A stretch of 28,421 nt of DNA, taken from positions 1 to 28,421 of IMG/VR virus record IMGVR_UViG_3300009285_001633. One strand, given 5' to 3'. A program made the position numbers and the translations under genes. The notes under the pieces were generated by a model that was not told the DNA's origin, ran no database searches, and worked only from the letters and a program-made list of their open reading frames with translations. This DNA comes from a virus. Positions within the stretch are counted from its first letter, which is position 1, and every line of letters starts with the position of its first letter. Below are positions 16,052 through 22,569 of the stretch, piece after piece.

Positions 16052-16215
16052 ACATTATAATAAATAAAACAATCCCTCAATGTGAATTATGCGGAGAAGA
16101 ATGTTTTGACGAAACCAATAATAATTTGGTGGAGGATTACGAAAGTATTGACGAAAATAAGAGATGTATTGGGTGTTATCAAGAGTGGGGTGATAGTTGG
16201 CCGGATAGGGTATAG
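16048..16215 (+). CDS. Tiny zinc-ribbon protein (55 aa)
   Basis: ATG at 16048 overlaps the previous stop as ATGA, so it is translationally coupled. It has CELC at residues 12-15 and CIGC at 40-43, a classic four-cysteine zinc ribbon, in an otherwise acidic protein. One of about ten such small proteins in this genome. Possibly a binder of RNA polymerase, RNA or another protein; unproven. Confidence 0.65.
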   Translation: MNIIINKTIPQCELCGEECFDETNNNLVEDYESIDENKRCIGCYQEWGDSWPDRV

Positions 16216-16216
16216 T

Positions 16217-16225
16217 TGTGTATAA
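16217..16225 (-). promoter_or_regulatory. DnaA-box-like site
   Basis: TGTGTATAA on the plus strand, the complement of TTATACACA, an exact match to TTATNCACA. It sits 7 bases before the -35 box of the promoter at 16233. Chance occurrence cannot be ruled out. Confidence 0.4.
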
Positions 16226-16232
16226 CTCACTT

Positions 16233-16261
16233 TTGACTTTTTGATTATTTTGTGGTATAGT
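16233..16261 (+). promoter_or_regulatory. Promoter ahead of the replication module
   Basis: TTGACT (16233-16238), 17 bases, TATAGT (16256-16261) with TGG before it. Same layout as the promoters at 15245 and 21279. It starts the pseudoknotted RNA that follows. Confidence 0.75.
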
Positions 16262-16267
16262 AGAGAA

Positions 16268-16392
16268 AATTTAATATATGCCTAAAATCTGTTCTCATAA
16301 TAAACTATCACAGGGTCAGCTTCTACACCGTAAAATCGGTGGCCGTTTGAACAGAGCGGTAGGCAAGAAGTTGACCCGATGATAGTTTTTTT
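16268..16392 (+). ncRNA. Pseudoknotted leader RNA ending in a T-run
   Basis: A long closing stem pairs AAACTATCA (16302-16310) with TGATAGTTT (16380-16388), then GGGTCAGCTTCT (16313-16324) with AGAAGTTGACCC (16366-16377) with one G-U. Inside are the hairpin CACCG-TAAAAT-CGGTG and the arm CCG...CGG (16343-16359). The loop of that arm, GAACAGA (16349-16355), is exactly complementary to TCTGTTC (16288-16294) upstream of the stem, giving a pseudoknot. Seven T end the closing stem, so the RNA may terminate here or act as an attenuator before the replication genes. Confidence 0.65.
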
Positions 16393-16395
16393 GTT

Positions 16396-16563
16396 ATGAA
16401 ATTAAACAAAAAATATTTTCTTCAAGGCAGCCATAAAAATTACCATATTTGTAATAATTGCGAAAAAGAAATTGAAGCGTGGTTTTATTATTGGAAAAAA
16501 GCTAATTTTACTTTATGTTTTAATTGTTTGGAAAAAATATGGACAAAACACAATTCCAAATAG
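16396..16563 (+). CDS. Tiny zinc-ribbon protein (55 aa)
   Basis: ATG at 16396, three bases after the T-run of the leader RNA; stop TAG at 16561-16563, overlapping the next gene by 25 bases. CNNC at residues 19-22 and CFNC at 41-44 form a zinc ribbon in a basic, aromatic protein. Its place as first gene behind a possible terminator, ahead of the replication genes, suggests regulation, but no family is recognised. Confidence 0.65.
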   Translation: MKLNKKYFLQGSHKNYHICNNCEKEIEAWFYYWKKANFTLCFNCLEKIWTKHNSK

Positions 16564-17336
16564 AAAATGGAAATTTTACAAGAATTTTAAATTCAATTAT
16601 TGATAATCTATTTAAAATACCTTTTAAAGGATGTGAATTTGAAGTAGCAATGTTTATTATCCGTAAAACCTATGGATTTAATAAAACAGAAGACCAAATC
16701 AGTTTAAGCCAATTTTGCTGTGGGTTAAATAGAAGCAGACCAAGCATAGTAAAGGCTTTAAAAAATTTACAACTAGTTAATATAGTTTTACTAGTTAAAC
16801 AAGGAAATAGTAAAAAATGTAGTAATCTATGGAAATTTAATAAATATAACCCTACTTGGCAACTAGTAAAGATAGCTAAACTAGTTAAACATACATATCC
16901 AACTAGTAAAGAGTACGCACCTAAACTAGTAAAGCGTGCTTTACACACAAAAGACACTATTACAAAAGACACTATTACAAAAGAAAGGCACATTATCCCT
17001 CCAACCCTTGAAATGATACAAAGCTATTGCTCCCAGAGAAATAACAAAATAAACCCACAATACTTTTTAGATCGCAATTCAGCTACTGGTTGGATGTATG
17101 GCAAAACAAAAATGAAAGATTGGCAAGCCGTAATAAGAACGTGGGAAAAACACGAGAAAGATTGGGGTAAAAACAAGCCAGTAATAGACGAGAAACAACA
17201 AAAGGCCATAAGTTTAGTCAAACAATGCGAACAACAATACGGATACGAGAACGGAGCAGAAATAGCAATGTTTCGTTTTTCTACAAAATACGGGAAAGAT
17301 GAAATGTTAAAATACAAGGGTATTTTTAAATTGTAA
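16539..17336 (+). CDS. RepO-like replication initiator (265 aa)
   Basis: The start chosen is the ATG at 16539 (MDKTQFQIENGNFTRI); an in-frame ATG at 16524 is less likely. Residues 1-85 match the N-terminal winged-helix domain of lambda O-type replication proteins: GNFTRILNSIIDNL, then FEVAMFIIRKTYGFNK, then ISLSQFCCGLNRSRPSIVKALKNL. The middle contains repeated KLVK-type segments that are encoded by iterons, and a TKDTITKDTITKE repeat. The C-terminal part (residues about 150-265) is a helical domain expected to contact the helicase. Lambda O likewise carries the origin inside its gene. The following gene is the primase-helicase, as expected. Confidence 0.85.
   Translation: MDKTQFQIENGNFTRILNSIIDNLFKIPFKGCEFEVAMFIIRKTYGFNKTEDQISLSQFCCGLNRSRPSIVKALKNLQLVNIVLLVKQGNSKKCSNLWKFNKYNPTWQLVKIAKLVKHTYPTSKEYAPKLVKRALHTKDTITKDTITKERHIIPPTLEMIQSYCSQRNNKINPQYFLDRNSATGWMYGKTKMKDWQAVIRTWEKHEKDWGKNKPVIDEKQQKAISLVKQCEQQYGYENGAEIAMFRFSTKYGKDEMLKYKGIFKL
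16772..16930 (+). repeat. Iterons inside the repO-like gene: candidate replication origin
   Basis: Six copies of ACTAGT within AACTAGT(T/A)AA(A/G) start at 16772, 16790, 16862, 16880, 16902 and 16925. Spacing is 18, 72, 18, 22 and 23 bases, so several lie about two helical turns apart. They lie in very AT-rich sequence, and a 15-base direct repeat (ACAAAAGACACTATT, twice) follows at about 16947-16976. Iterons within the initiator gene are the arrangement of lambda ori. Confidence 0.7.
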
Positions 17337-17339
17337 AAT

Positions 17340-19151
17340 ATGGGGTCAACAATATATGTTTTAATTGACGACAAAAAACGGCATAGTGGAGCAAGGACTT
17401 TTTTAGTCAAAGATGAACAACAATTTAAAAAACTAAATGAGGATGGCTGGGGGGTGTATTTTTCGGTTAATGAATTTGATAAAACACGAAAAGAAGAAAA
17501 TGTTACTAGTTTACGTTATGTTTACGCGGATATGGATGTGGCAAAGTTTGGCGACAATCAAAATCGTGAGGATAAAGAAAAGAAAAAATCAAAACTTTTT
17601 TCAGCTATGTTGGATTATTGTGAGCCAACAATGATCATTGACACGTCTAATGGTTTACAACCTATTTGGGAATTACAAAACAAAACGGTAAATGAAGAAA
17701 ATAAAATAATATATAAAAAAATTTTAAAAGGAATTGTAGAATGGAGTAAATTATTTGGAAGTGCCGGCGATAATGTTTATGACATATCACGCATAATTAG
17801 ACTACCGAATTATTATCATAAAAAAGCCGAACCATATTTATGTAAGATTGTTTTTAAATCTGATAAAAAATACAATTATGAAGAATTAGAAAAGTTATTC
17901 CCTTTTCAAGAAAAAGAATATATACCTAAAAAAGTTGATACGTATAATTTAAGTTTAATTGATAGAGAAATAGAAAATATAGATTTTCAGGAAATTATAA
18001 TCAAAGCATTTCAAAGTGTAGGGCGAACAGCGGAATTTGATAAACAAAAAAGATTAGTTTTAGACGGGCGATTGACTGGAACTTTTCAAGGTAAAAAAGA
18101 TAGTGGACAATTTCTTGCTTCCACCTCACACGAGCCATTTAAAGGAAATAAAATAACAGCGGTGGCGGATATTTTAAGTGTGTCAAACAAAGAAGCAAGA
18201 AAGTGGATTATTGAACAGTATAATTTGAATTATACTAAACTTGTTGGAAAAGAAAAAATTAATAAACAATTAGAAAATATTGCACAAAAACAAAAAGCTA
18301 AAAAAGACGTTAGATATACTTGGGGAACAAGATTTTTAGATACACATTTTGCTATTATCAAGCCGACTAATTTTATTGTGGCGGCCGCCAAACGTAATTC
18401 AGGTAAAACAACATTCACGTTTGATATGGCTATTAAAAATGCCCAACTTGGACATAAAGTTTTATATATTTCATTGGAAATGGAAACTGATGATATACTT
18501 GACGATTTTGGTAGGAAATATGCTGGCATAACGATTGAAGAAGAATATGACAGAAAGATACCAGAAACAAAAATGATTGCTTATAACAGAAAACAGGATG
18601 GTATTAAAACAATACAAAAACTTATAATTGAGGGTATTAGACGTAATGACGGAATAGGATGGGAAACTATTGTGGAAATAATAAATAAACACGAAAATGT
18701 TGATATGGTTTTTATTGATAATCTTGATTTGATAGCTGGCAATGAGGGTGAGAATGATTGGCAAAGACAAAAAAGGTTAGTGTCGCAAATGATGTCATTC
18801 TGTTCTGAAAAACAAGTGCCAATAATTTTAGTTCACCATTATCGCAAAAGTATTGCTGGTAAGGATTATGGAATGGATGAATTAAGTGGGAGTGGCAAAA
18901 TTGGTGACGGGGCGGATAGAGTAATTAAAGTCGTGAGAAATACAGACCCCGAAGCCCTTTATCCAGATAAATTTAAGTCAACAATTTATCTACAAAAAGG
19001 TCGTGGTTATCCTGAATTTACAACGGATATATATTTTATCAAAGGGACTTTTGTTGATACACCGCCGAGTTTTGATGAGTATAATAATAATCAACCAAAA
19101 TTAACAAATGAAGAAACAAAAGAAATTTATAATATATTTAATGCTATATGA
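17340..19151 (+). CDS. Primase-helicase fusion: AEP-type primase plus DnaB/RecA-like helicase (603 aa)
   Basis: ATG at 17340, 3 bases after repO. Residues 1-200 look like an archaeo-eukaryotic-type primase-polymerase: the metal motif YADMD (D64, D66), SNGLQP at 103-108 in place of the usual sxH motif, and IIRLPN at 152-157. Residues 215-300 form a linker resembling those in phage primases. Residues 325-580 are a RecA-like helicase: Walker A AKRNSGKT (350-357, Ala in place of the usual first Gly), Walker B VDMVFID (454-460), ILVHH (496-500) and a GSGKIGDGADRVIKV arginine-finger region (517-531). It would unwind the origin and prime DNA synthesis. Which superfamily of helicase loads it is not clear. 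Confidence 0.85.
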   Translation: MGSTIYVLIDDKKRHSGARTFLVKDEQQFKKLNEDGWGVYFSVNEFDKTRKEENVTSLRYVYADMDVAKFGDNQNREDKEKKKSKLFSAMLDYCEPTMIIDTSNGLQPIWELQNKTVNEENKIIYKKILKGIVEWSKLFGSAGDNVYDISRIIRLPNYYHKKAEPYLCKIVFKSDKKYNYEELEKLFPFQEKEYIPKKVDTYNLSLIDREIENIDFQEIIIKAFQSVGRTAEFDKQKRLVLDGRLTGTFQGKKDSGQFLASTSHEPFKGNKITAVADILSVSNKEARKWIIEQYNLNYTKLVGKEKINKQLENIAQKQKAKKDVRYTWGTRFLDTHFAIIKPTNFIVAAAKRNSGKTTFTFDMAIKNAQLGHKVLYISLEMETDDILDDFGRKYAGITIEEEYDRKIPETKMIAYNRKQDGIKTIQKLIIEGIRRNDGIGWETIVEIINKHENVDMVFIDNLDLIAGNEGENDWQRQKRLVSQMMSFCSEKQVPIILVHHYRKSIAGKDYGMDELSGSGKIGDGADRVIKVVRNTDPEALYPDKFKSTIYLQKGRGYPEFTTDIYFIKGTFVDTPPSFDEYNNNQPKLTNEETKEIYNIFNAI

Positions 19152-19303
19152 AATTAGAATCAACCAATGTAACTATAATAGCCAATGAAAAAATGGGAGA
19201 AGCTACAATATGTCAAAATGGTCGCCATCCTTGTTTTATTCGTGAAGAATATTTGGAAGAGTTAAAAGATTTGTTAAATGATTATTTAGAATTAAAAAGG
19301 TGA
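19148..19303 (+). CDS. Small hypothetical protein (51 aa)
   Basis: ATG at 19148 overlaps the helicase stop as ATGA. An acidic, mostly helical peptide ending in EELKDLLNDYLELKR. Position between helicase and HNH genes suggests a minor role in replication, not recognised. Confidence 0.6.
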   Translation: MKLESTNVTIIANEKMGEATICQNGRHPCFIREEYLEELKDLLNDYLELKR

Positions 19304-19315
19304 TACTAAAAAATT

Positions 19316-19687
19316 ATGCAACCAGTTGGCAATAAACTTAAAAAAGAAATAGAGGCAAGCCGAAGATTAAAAAAATGTTGGATATGTGGATCGCCATTAG
19401 TTGAAATCAATCATACCTTTCAATATTCAGGTCGCCAAATTTCAGAACTATTTGCTTTATCTTCTCTCTGTAAATTTCACCACACTGGCAAAGATGGTTT
19501 TCATAATAAATTGGAAACCAAAGAACGAGTGGAGTTAATGTGTTTGGAAAATTGCGATATTGGATATTTAATAATTAAATACCCAAAGAGGGATTGGCAA
19601 CAATTATTCAAATATTTAAAAAATAAATATGGAAATCCCGCTAAAAGCCCTATCGGTAAACTGTGCCTTTCAAGGACGAAGATTTAA
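19316..19687 (+). CDS. HNH-like zinc protein upstream of RusA (123 aa)
   Basis: ATG at 19316. Metal-binding residues are ordered like an HNH nuclease: CWIC (21-24), EINH (30-33), LCKFHH (51-56) and GFHN (61-64). It ends in a helical domain. It overlaps the next gene by 59 bases. In many phages an HNH/NinG-type recombination protein precedes the RusA resolvase, so a role in recombination or resolution of branched DNA is likely, though a free-standing homing nuclease is possible. Confidence 0.65.
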   Translation: MQPVGNKLKKEIEASRRLKKCWICGSPLVEINHTFQYSGRQISELFALSSLCKFHHTGKDGFHNKLETKERVELMCLENCDIGYLIIKYPKRDWQQLFKYLKNKYGNPAKSPIGKLCLSRTKI

Positions 19688-19949
19688 AACAAAAGAATAT
19701 AAGGATTATGAGAAAGATTTGTCGTGGTTTTTAAAAGGTAAAAAAATTGAAGGTGAAGTTGAAATACATTATAAATTCTTTTTAAAAAATTACGCGCGAA
19801 CTGATGTATCAAATTTAATTAAACTTTTGGAAGATTGTATTGTTAAAAACGGTTTGATAACCGATGACAGAAAAGTTAAAAGATTTACCGCAGAAAAATT
19901 TAAGTCGGAGGAGGATAAAATGGAAATAATAATCACAAAATACAGTTAG
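19629..19949 (+). CDS. rusA: RusA-type Holliday junction resolvase (106 aa)
   Basis: ATG at 19629, overlapping the previous gene. The RusA signature is clear: YARTDVSNLIKLLEDCIV at 55-72 followed by KNGLITDDRKV at 73-83, with acidic residues D59, D69 and D79/D80 in the places of the catalytic aspartates, and K65. E. coli RusA is 120 aa, so the size fits. It cuts four-way junctions during recombination or before packaging. Confidence 0.9.
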   Translation: MEIPLKALSVNCAFQGRRFKTKEYKDYEKDLSWFLKGKKIEGEVEIHYKFFLKNYARTDVSNLIKLLEDCIVKNGLITDDRKVKRFTAEKFKSEEDKMEIIITKYS

Positions 19950-20162
19950 AGGTCAAAAAACGCTTTTATTGCCCCTACCTGATAAAAAAAAGGGTGAAAA
20001 ATAATTTGGCTAATATAAGGCAAAAAGAGAAAAAAAGAAATTTTAGACACAAAACTCTTTGTTTAAAACCACAAAACGTCTTAAAACCACCAAAGAATGC
20101 GAAATTTACCCCTTTGCGCTTGGAATAGAAACTTTAAAACGCATCTGTGGACAACATACACT
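19950..20162. other. Non-coding spacer with a DnaA-box variant
   Basis: No gene is seen in this very AT-rich stretch. TGTGGACAA (20146-20154) is one base from the DnaA consensus and lies 8 bases before the promoter at 20163. The phrase GAAATTTACCCC occurs here (20100) and again at 20730, after the HNH gene. Confidence 0.45.
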
Positions 20163-20190
20163 TTGACAATTCATTTTTTTATGATATTAT
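20163..20190 (+). promoter_or_regulatory. Promoter of the HNH gene
   Basis: TTGACA (20163-20168), 16 bases, TATTAT (20185-20190). Transcription would begin near 20197, which is the first base of one arm of the pseudoknot described next. Confidence 0.6.
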
Positions 20191-20196
20191 ATACTT

Positions 20197-20280
20197 GCTT
20201 ACAGGCAAAAATATATAAAAAATTTTTTATTTAACAGATAAGTCGTGGAATGCCTGTAAGCTACCACGGCTTTTCTGTTA
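20197..20280 (+). ncRNA. Pseudoknot-forming leader of the HNH gene
   Basis: A 16-bp hairpin with one T-T mismatch (TAACAGA...AAGTCGTGG paired with CCACGGCTT...TCTGTTA, 20232-20280) has a 15-base loop. Eleven loop bases, TGCCTGTAAGC (20251-20261), are exactly complementary to GCTTACAGGCA (20197-20207), the predicted 5' end of the transcript. The two pairings interleave, giving a pseudoknot or two exclusive folds. It ends 17 bases before the HNH start codon, so a translation or attenuation switch is possible. Confidence 0.6.
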
Positions 20281-20297
20281 TACAAAGGATTTTTAAT

Positions 20298-20714
20298 ATG
20301 AATAATTGTGTTTATTGTGGCAGTGAAGCGGCAGTAAGAGACCATTTTATTCCGTGGTCTTATAATCATAGTGGCCAGAGGAGGAGGGCTAAAAAAATAT
20401 TTAAAGGAGAAAATAAAAATATTGTTTCTGCTTGTAGAGAATGTAATGGAATAGCGAGCAACAAAGTTTTTGATACAATAGATTTAAAAAGGGAATATAT
20501 ACAAGAAAGATTAGAACAAAAATATAATAAAATTTTACAATTACCAGATTGGGCAGAAAAGGAATTATTAGAATTGGGAATTAAACTACAAAAAAATACA
20601 GAATTAAAATTGTTAGCTAAAAAATGGATTACAAATCGCATTGCTTATCCAACTATAATTTATTCAGAAGAACCAATACGTGCCCAATTACAAAAAATTC
20701 AAAAATTATTTTAA
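20298..20714 (+). CDS. HNH endonuclease (138 aa)
   Basis: The start chosen is the ATG at 20298, with ribosome-binding site AAAGGA at 20284-20289; the frame also opens upstream inside the folded leader. CVYC (4-7), VRDHFIP (13-19), CREC (46-49) and NGIASNKVF (50-58) give the two zinc knuckles and the D-H / N signature of an HNH nuclease of the ICEA/McrA type. A helical domain follows. It has its own promoter and leader and is flanked by non-coding DNA on both sides, so it may be a mobile homing-type gene rather than part of the replication operon. Confidence 0.8.
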   Translation: MNNCVYCGSEAAVRDHFIPWSYNHSGQRRRAKKIFKGENKNIVSACRECNGIASNKVFDTIDLKREYIQERLEQKYNKILQLPDWAEKELLELGIKLQKNTELKLLAKKWITNRIAYPTIIYSEEPIRAQLQKIQKLF

Positions 20715-20886
20715 TTATATTAAAATTGAAATTTACCCCCATAGCTCTTAAAAAAACATAATCACAACGCCAACCAGTGGAAATTAAAACTACCAAAAAC
20801 TACCTTAAAAATTAAAATAGCTAATATTAGCGAAATATAGAAATGATTTTTTGGAATGGCAAATATCCTAATAATGAAAAAAGTTT

Positions 20887-21165
20887 ATGAAATATCGTAA
20901 AACCAAAAAACAATTAACCCATAAAGAAGCAAACCAGATTTTTCAGAATTGTCAGCAAGCCATCCAAGGAGAAAACGAAAACATAATTTACTGGAAAAAC
21001 AGGAAACTAACCCCGATTGATATTTTCATTCTCAACACCGACAAATTTACTTTACCAGAACAAGCCATTGAAGCCAGCGAAAAAAGGATAAGTTATTGTA
21101 GTGATAAATTAGAAGATATGCGACGCTTTTTTGACCCAAATAAAAAAGTATTAAAAATATTTTAA
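20887..21165 (+). CDS. Hypothetical protein (92 aa)
   Basis: ATG at 20887. A basic, helical protein starting MKYRKTKKQLTHKEANQIF, with a later part ITxEASEKRISYCSDKLEDMRRFFDP. No zinc, membrane or signal motif. It stands alone between the HNH gene and the promoter at 21279. The 172 bases before it hold the palindrome GCTAATATTAGC (about 20820) and nothing else clear. Confidence 0.65.
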   Translation: MKYRKTKKQLTHKEANQIFQNCQQAIQGENENIIYWKNRKLTPIDIFILNTDKFTLPEQAIEASEKRISYCSDKLEDMRRFFDPNKKVLKIF

Positions 21166-21208
21166 TTTATGAAGCGTGACGAAAAAAACAGACAAATACT
21201 TTTATAAC

Positions 21209-21217
21209 TGTGGATAA
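21209..21217 (-). promoter_or_regulatory. DnaA-box-like site
   Basis: TGTGGATAA, complement of TTATCCACA. Together with the adjacent ACTTTTTTTA it is the inverse copy of the sequence at 15179-15195. Confidence 0.45.
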
Positions 21218-21263
21218 CTTTTTTTATCAACACCATAACTTCGCTAAAACAAGCAAAATGATA

Positions 21264-21281
21264 CAAGCCGTCGGTGGCTTG
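21264..21281 (+). promoter_or_regulatory. Second copy of the palindromic operator
   Basis: AAGCCGTCGGTGGCTT (21265-21280) is the exact reverse complement of the operator core at 15231-15246 and overlaps the -35 box at 21279. The same repressor should control both transcripts. Confidence 0.65.
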
Positions 21282-21307
21282 ACAAAATAATAAAAATATG
21301 GTATAAT
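21279..21307 (+). promoter_or_regulatory. Promoter of the recombination module
   Basis: TTGACA (21279-21284), 17 bases, TATAAT (21302-21307) preceded by TGG. Almost the same as the 15245 promoter including the spacer end TATGG. The expected leader is only about 20 bases, unlike the other transcripts. Confidence 0.85.
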
Positions 21308-21334
21308 ATAATCATAATTCACTAACTTAAAAAT

Positions 21335-21598
21335 ATGGGACTTGTCCAAACCATACAACGAGAGGCACAGCTAATTGACTATATGTCAATCTTGCCTCCA
21401 AAAGAAGCTATAATGCTTCACGATGATATTAGATATAGAACAGGAAGCGATTATTCAACCGATGAACTTAAAGCTCCATTATACGAATTAACAAACGAAC
21501 TACATTGTTTTTTCTGTGGTCGTTGGGAAAGCGTAAATTTAACTTATTTAATTGGCAATAAAGTTGTTTGTGATTATTGCCAAGAAAAGGGAGAATAA
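21335..21598 (+). CDS. Small zinc-finger protein (87 aa)
   Basis: ATG at 21335, first gene after the promoter. A helical N-terminal half is followed by CFFC (about 59-62) and CDYC (about 80-83), a four-cysteine zinc ribbon at the C-terminus. Probably a regulator of DNA or RNA processes; not recognised. Confidence 0.7.
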   Translation: MGLVQTIQREAQLIDYMSILPPKEAIMLHDDIRYRTGSDYSTDELKAPLYELTNELHCFFCGRWESVNLTYLIGNKVVCDYCQEKGE

Positions 21599-21599
21599 T

Positions 21600-21959
21600 A
21601 TGGATGAACAAATTATTAAAGACGCACAATATAGGAAGGGGTTGTCAATCGCTTTCTTTAATGCGACTAACGCCTCTATTGAATTATGTAAAGGGTTGAA
21701 TATTTACGCGGAAGAAACAAAAGCAAAAATAGTTGAATTAAGAAATTGGTTTTTAGAAGAACATAAAAAATATTATACCGAAGTTATAATGAATATTGGG
21801 AAACATTACGATTTAAAAACTACAATAGTAAAACTCAATAAAGTTACAACGATTGATGAATTAAAAAATGTGTGGGTTGGATTAAGCGAAGACGAACGAC
21901 AAGATGACGAAGTAATTAAAGAAAAAAATAAACTAAAAGAAAAATATGAAAAAGTATAA
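21600..21959 (+). CDS. Hypothetical helical protein (119 aa)
   Basis: The start chosen is the ATG at 21600; the frame is open upstream but within the previous gene. The protein is helical and charged: a first segment DAQYRKGLSIAFFNATNASIELCKGLNIY and a second ending IDELKNVWVGLSEDERQDDEVI. It overlaps the exonuclease gene by 14 bases. A recombination or DNA-processing helper is suggested only by position. Confidence 0.65.
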   Translation: MDEQIIKDAQYRKGLSIAFFNATNASIELCKGLNIYAEETKAKIVELRNWFLEEHKKYYTEVIMNIGKHYDLKTTIVKLNKVTTIDELKNVWVGLSEDERQDDEVIKEKNKLKEKYEKV

Positions 21960-22569
21960 CACAGAACAAAGGTCGCCAGAGTGGGAACAGTTACGCAAAA
22001 CCCATATTACAGGAACAGCCCTTAAAGGAATTATGGGAACGCCACGAGCAAGGCAAGAGGCAATATACGAAGTTATAGCAGACCGCTTGACTGTTGGCGT
22101 CGAAAGTGATGAGGAATATGAAAATCCAATGGCGAGAGGGACACGTTTAGAGCCAGACGCAATAGCAGAATTTGAATTTGCGACAGGAAAAAAAGTTGAA
22201 AGAGTTGGTTTTTGTGAAAGTGACGACATAAAAGAAGTCGCGCAAAGTCCTGATGGATATATTGCCGATACCAACGATACAGAGGCGATAGAAATTAAAA
22301 GTATGGGAGGAAAAAATCACGTCAAATTGTGGCTAACAAACGAAGTGCCTGATGAGTATTATTGGCAAGTCATTCAATACTTTGTAGTTAATGATAAATT
22401 AGAAAAATTATATTTTGTCGGGTTTAATCCACAAATACCAGTCCATTCTCTTCATATAATTGAAGTCAAAAGAGAGAATTTAGAAAGTGATATAAAAAAA
22501 GCGAAGGAGTCTCAAAAAGTATTTCTTCAAGAGATAGAAAGCATATTATTAACTTTAATAAAAATATGA
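21946..22569 (+). CDS. YqaJ-like / lambda-exonuclease-family nuclease (207 aa)
   Basis: ATG at 21946. PD-(D/E)xK nuclease motifs: RSPEWEQLRK (9-18), MARGTRLEPDAIAEFE (62-77) with the helix-2 acidic residue, SPDGYI (101-106; D103), AIEIK (114-118; E116, K118) and YYWQVIQY (138-145; Q141). This is a 5'-3' exonuclease that resects DNA ends for single-strand annealing recombination. The usual annealase partner (RecT/Beta) is not obvious; the next genes are candidates for substitutes. Confidence 0.87.
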   Translation: MKKYNTEQRSPEWEQLRKTHITGTALKGIMGTPRARQEAIYEVIADRLTVGVESDEEYENPMARGTRLEPDAIAEFEFATGKKVERVGFCESDDIKEVAQSPDGYIADTNDTEAIEIKSMGGKNHVKLWLTNEVPDEYYWQVIQYFVVNDKLEKLYFVGFNPQIPVHSLHIIEVKRENLESDIKKAKESQKVFLQEIESILLTLIKI

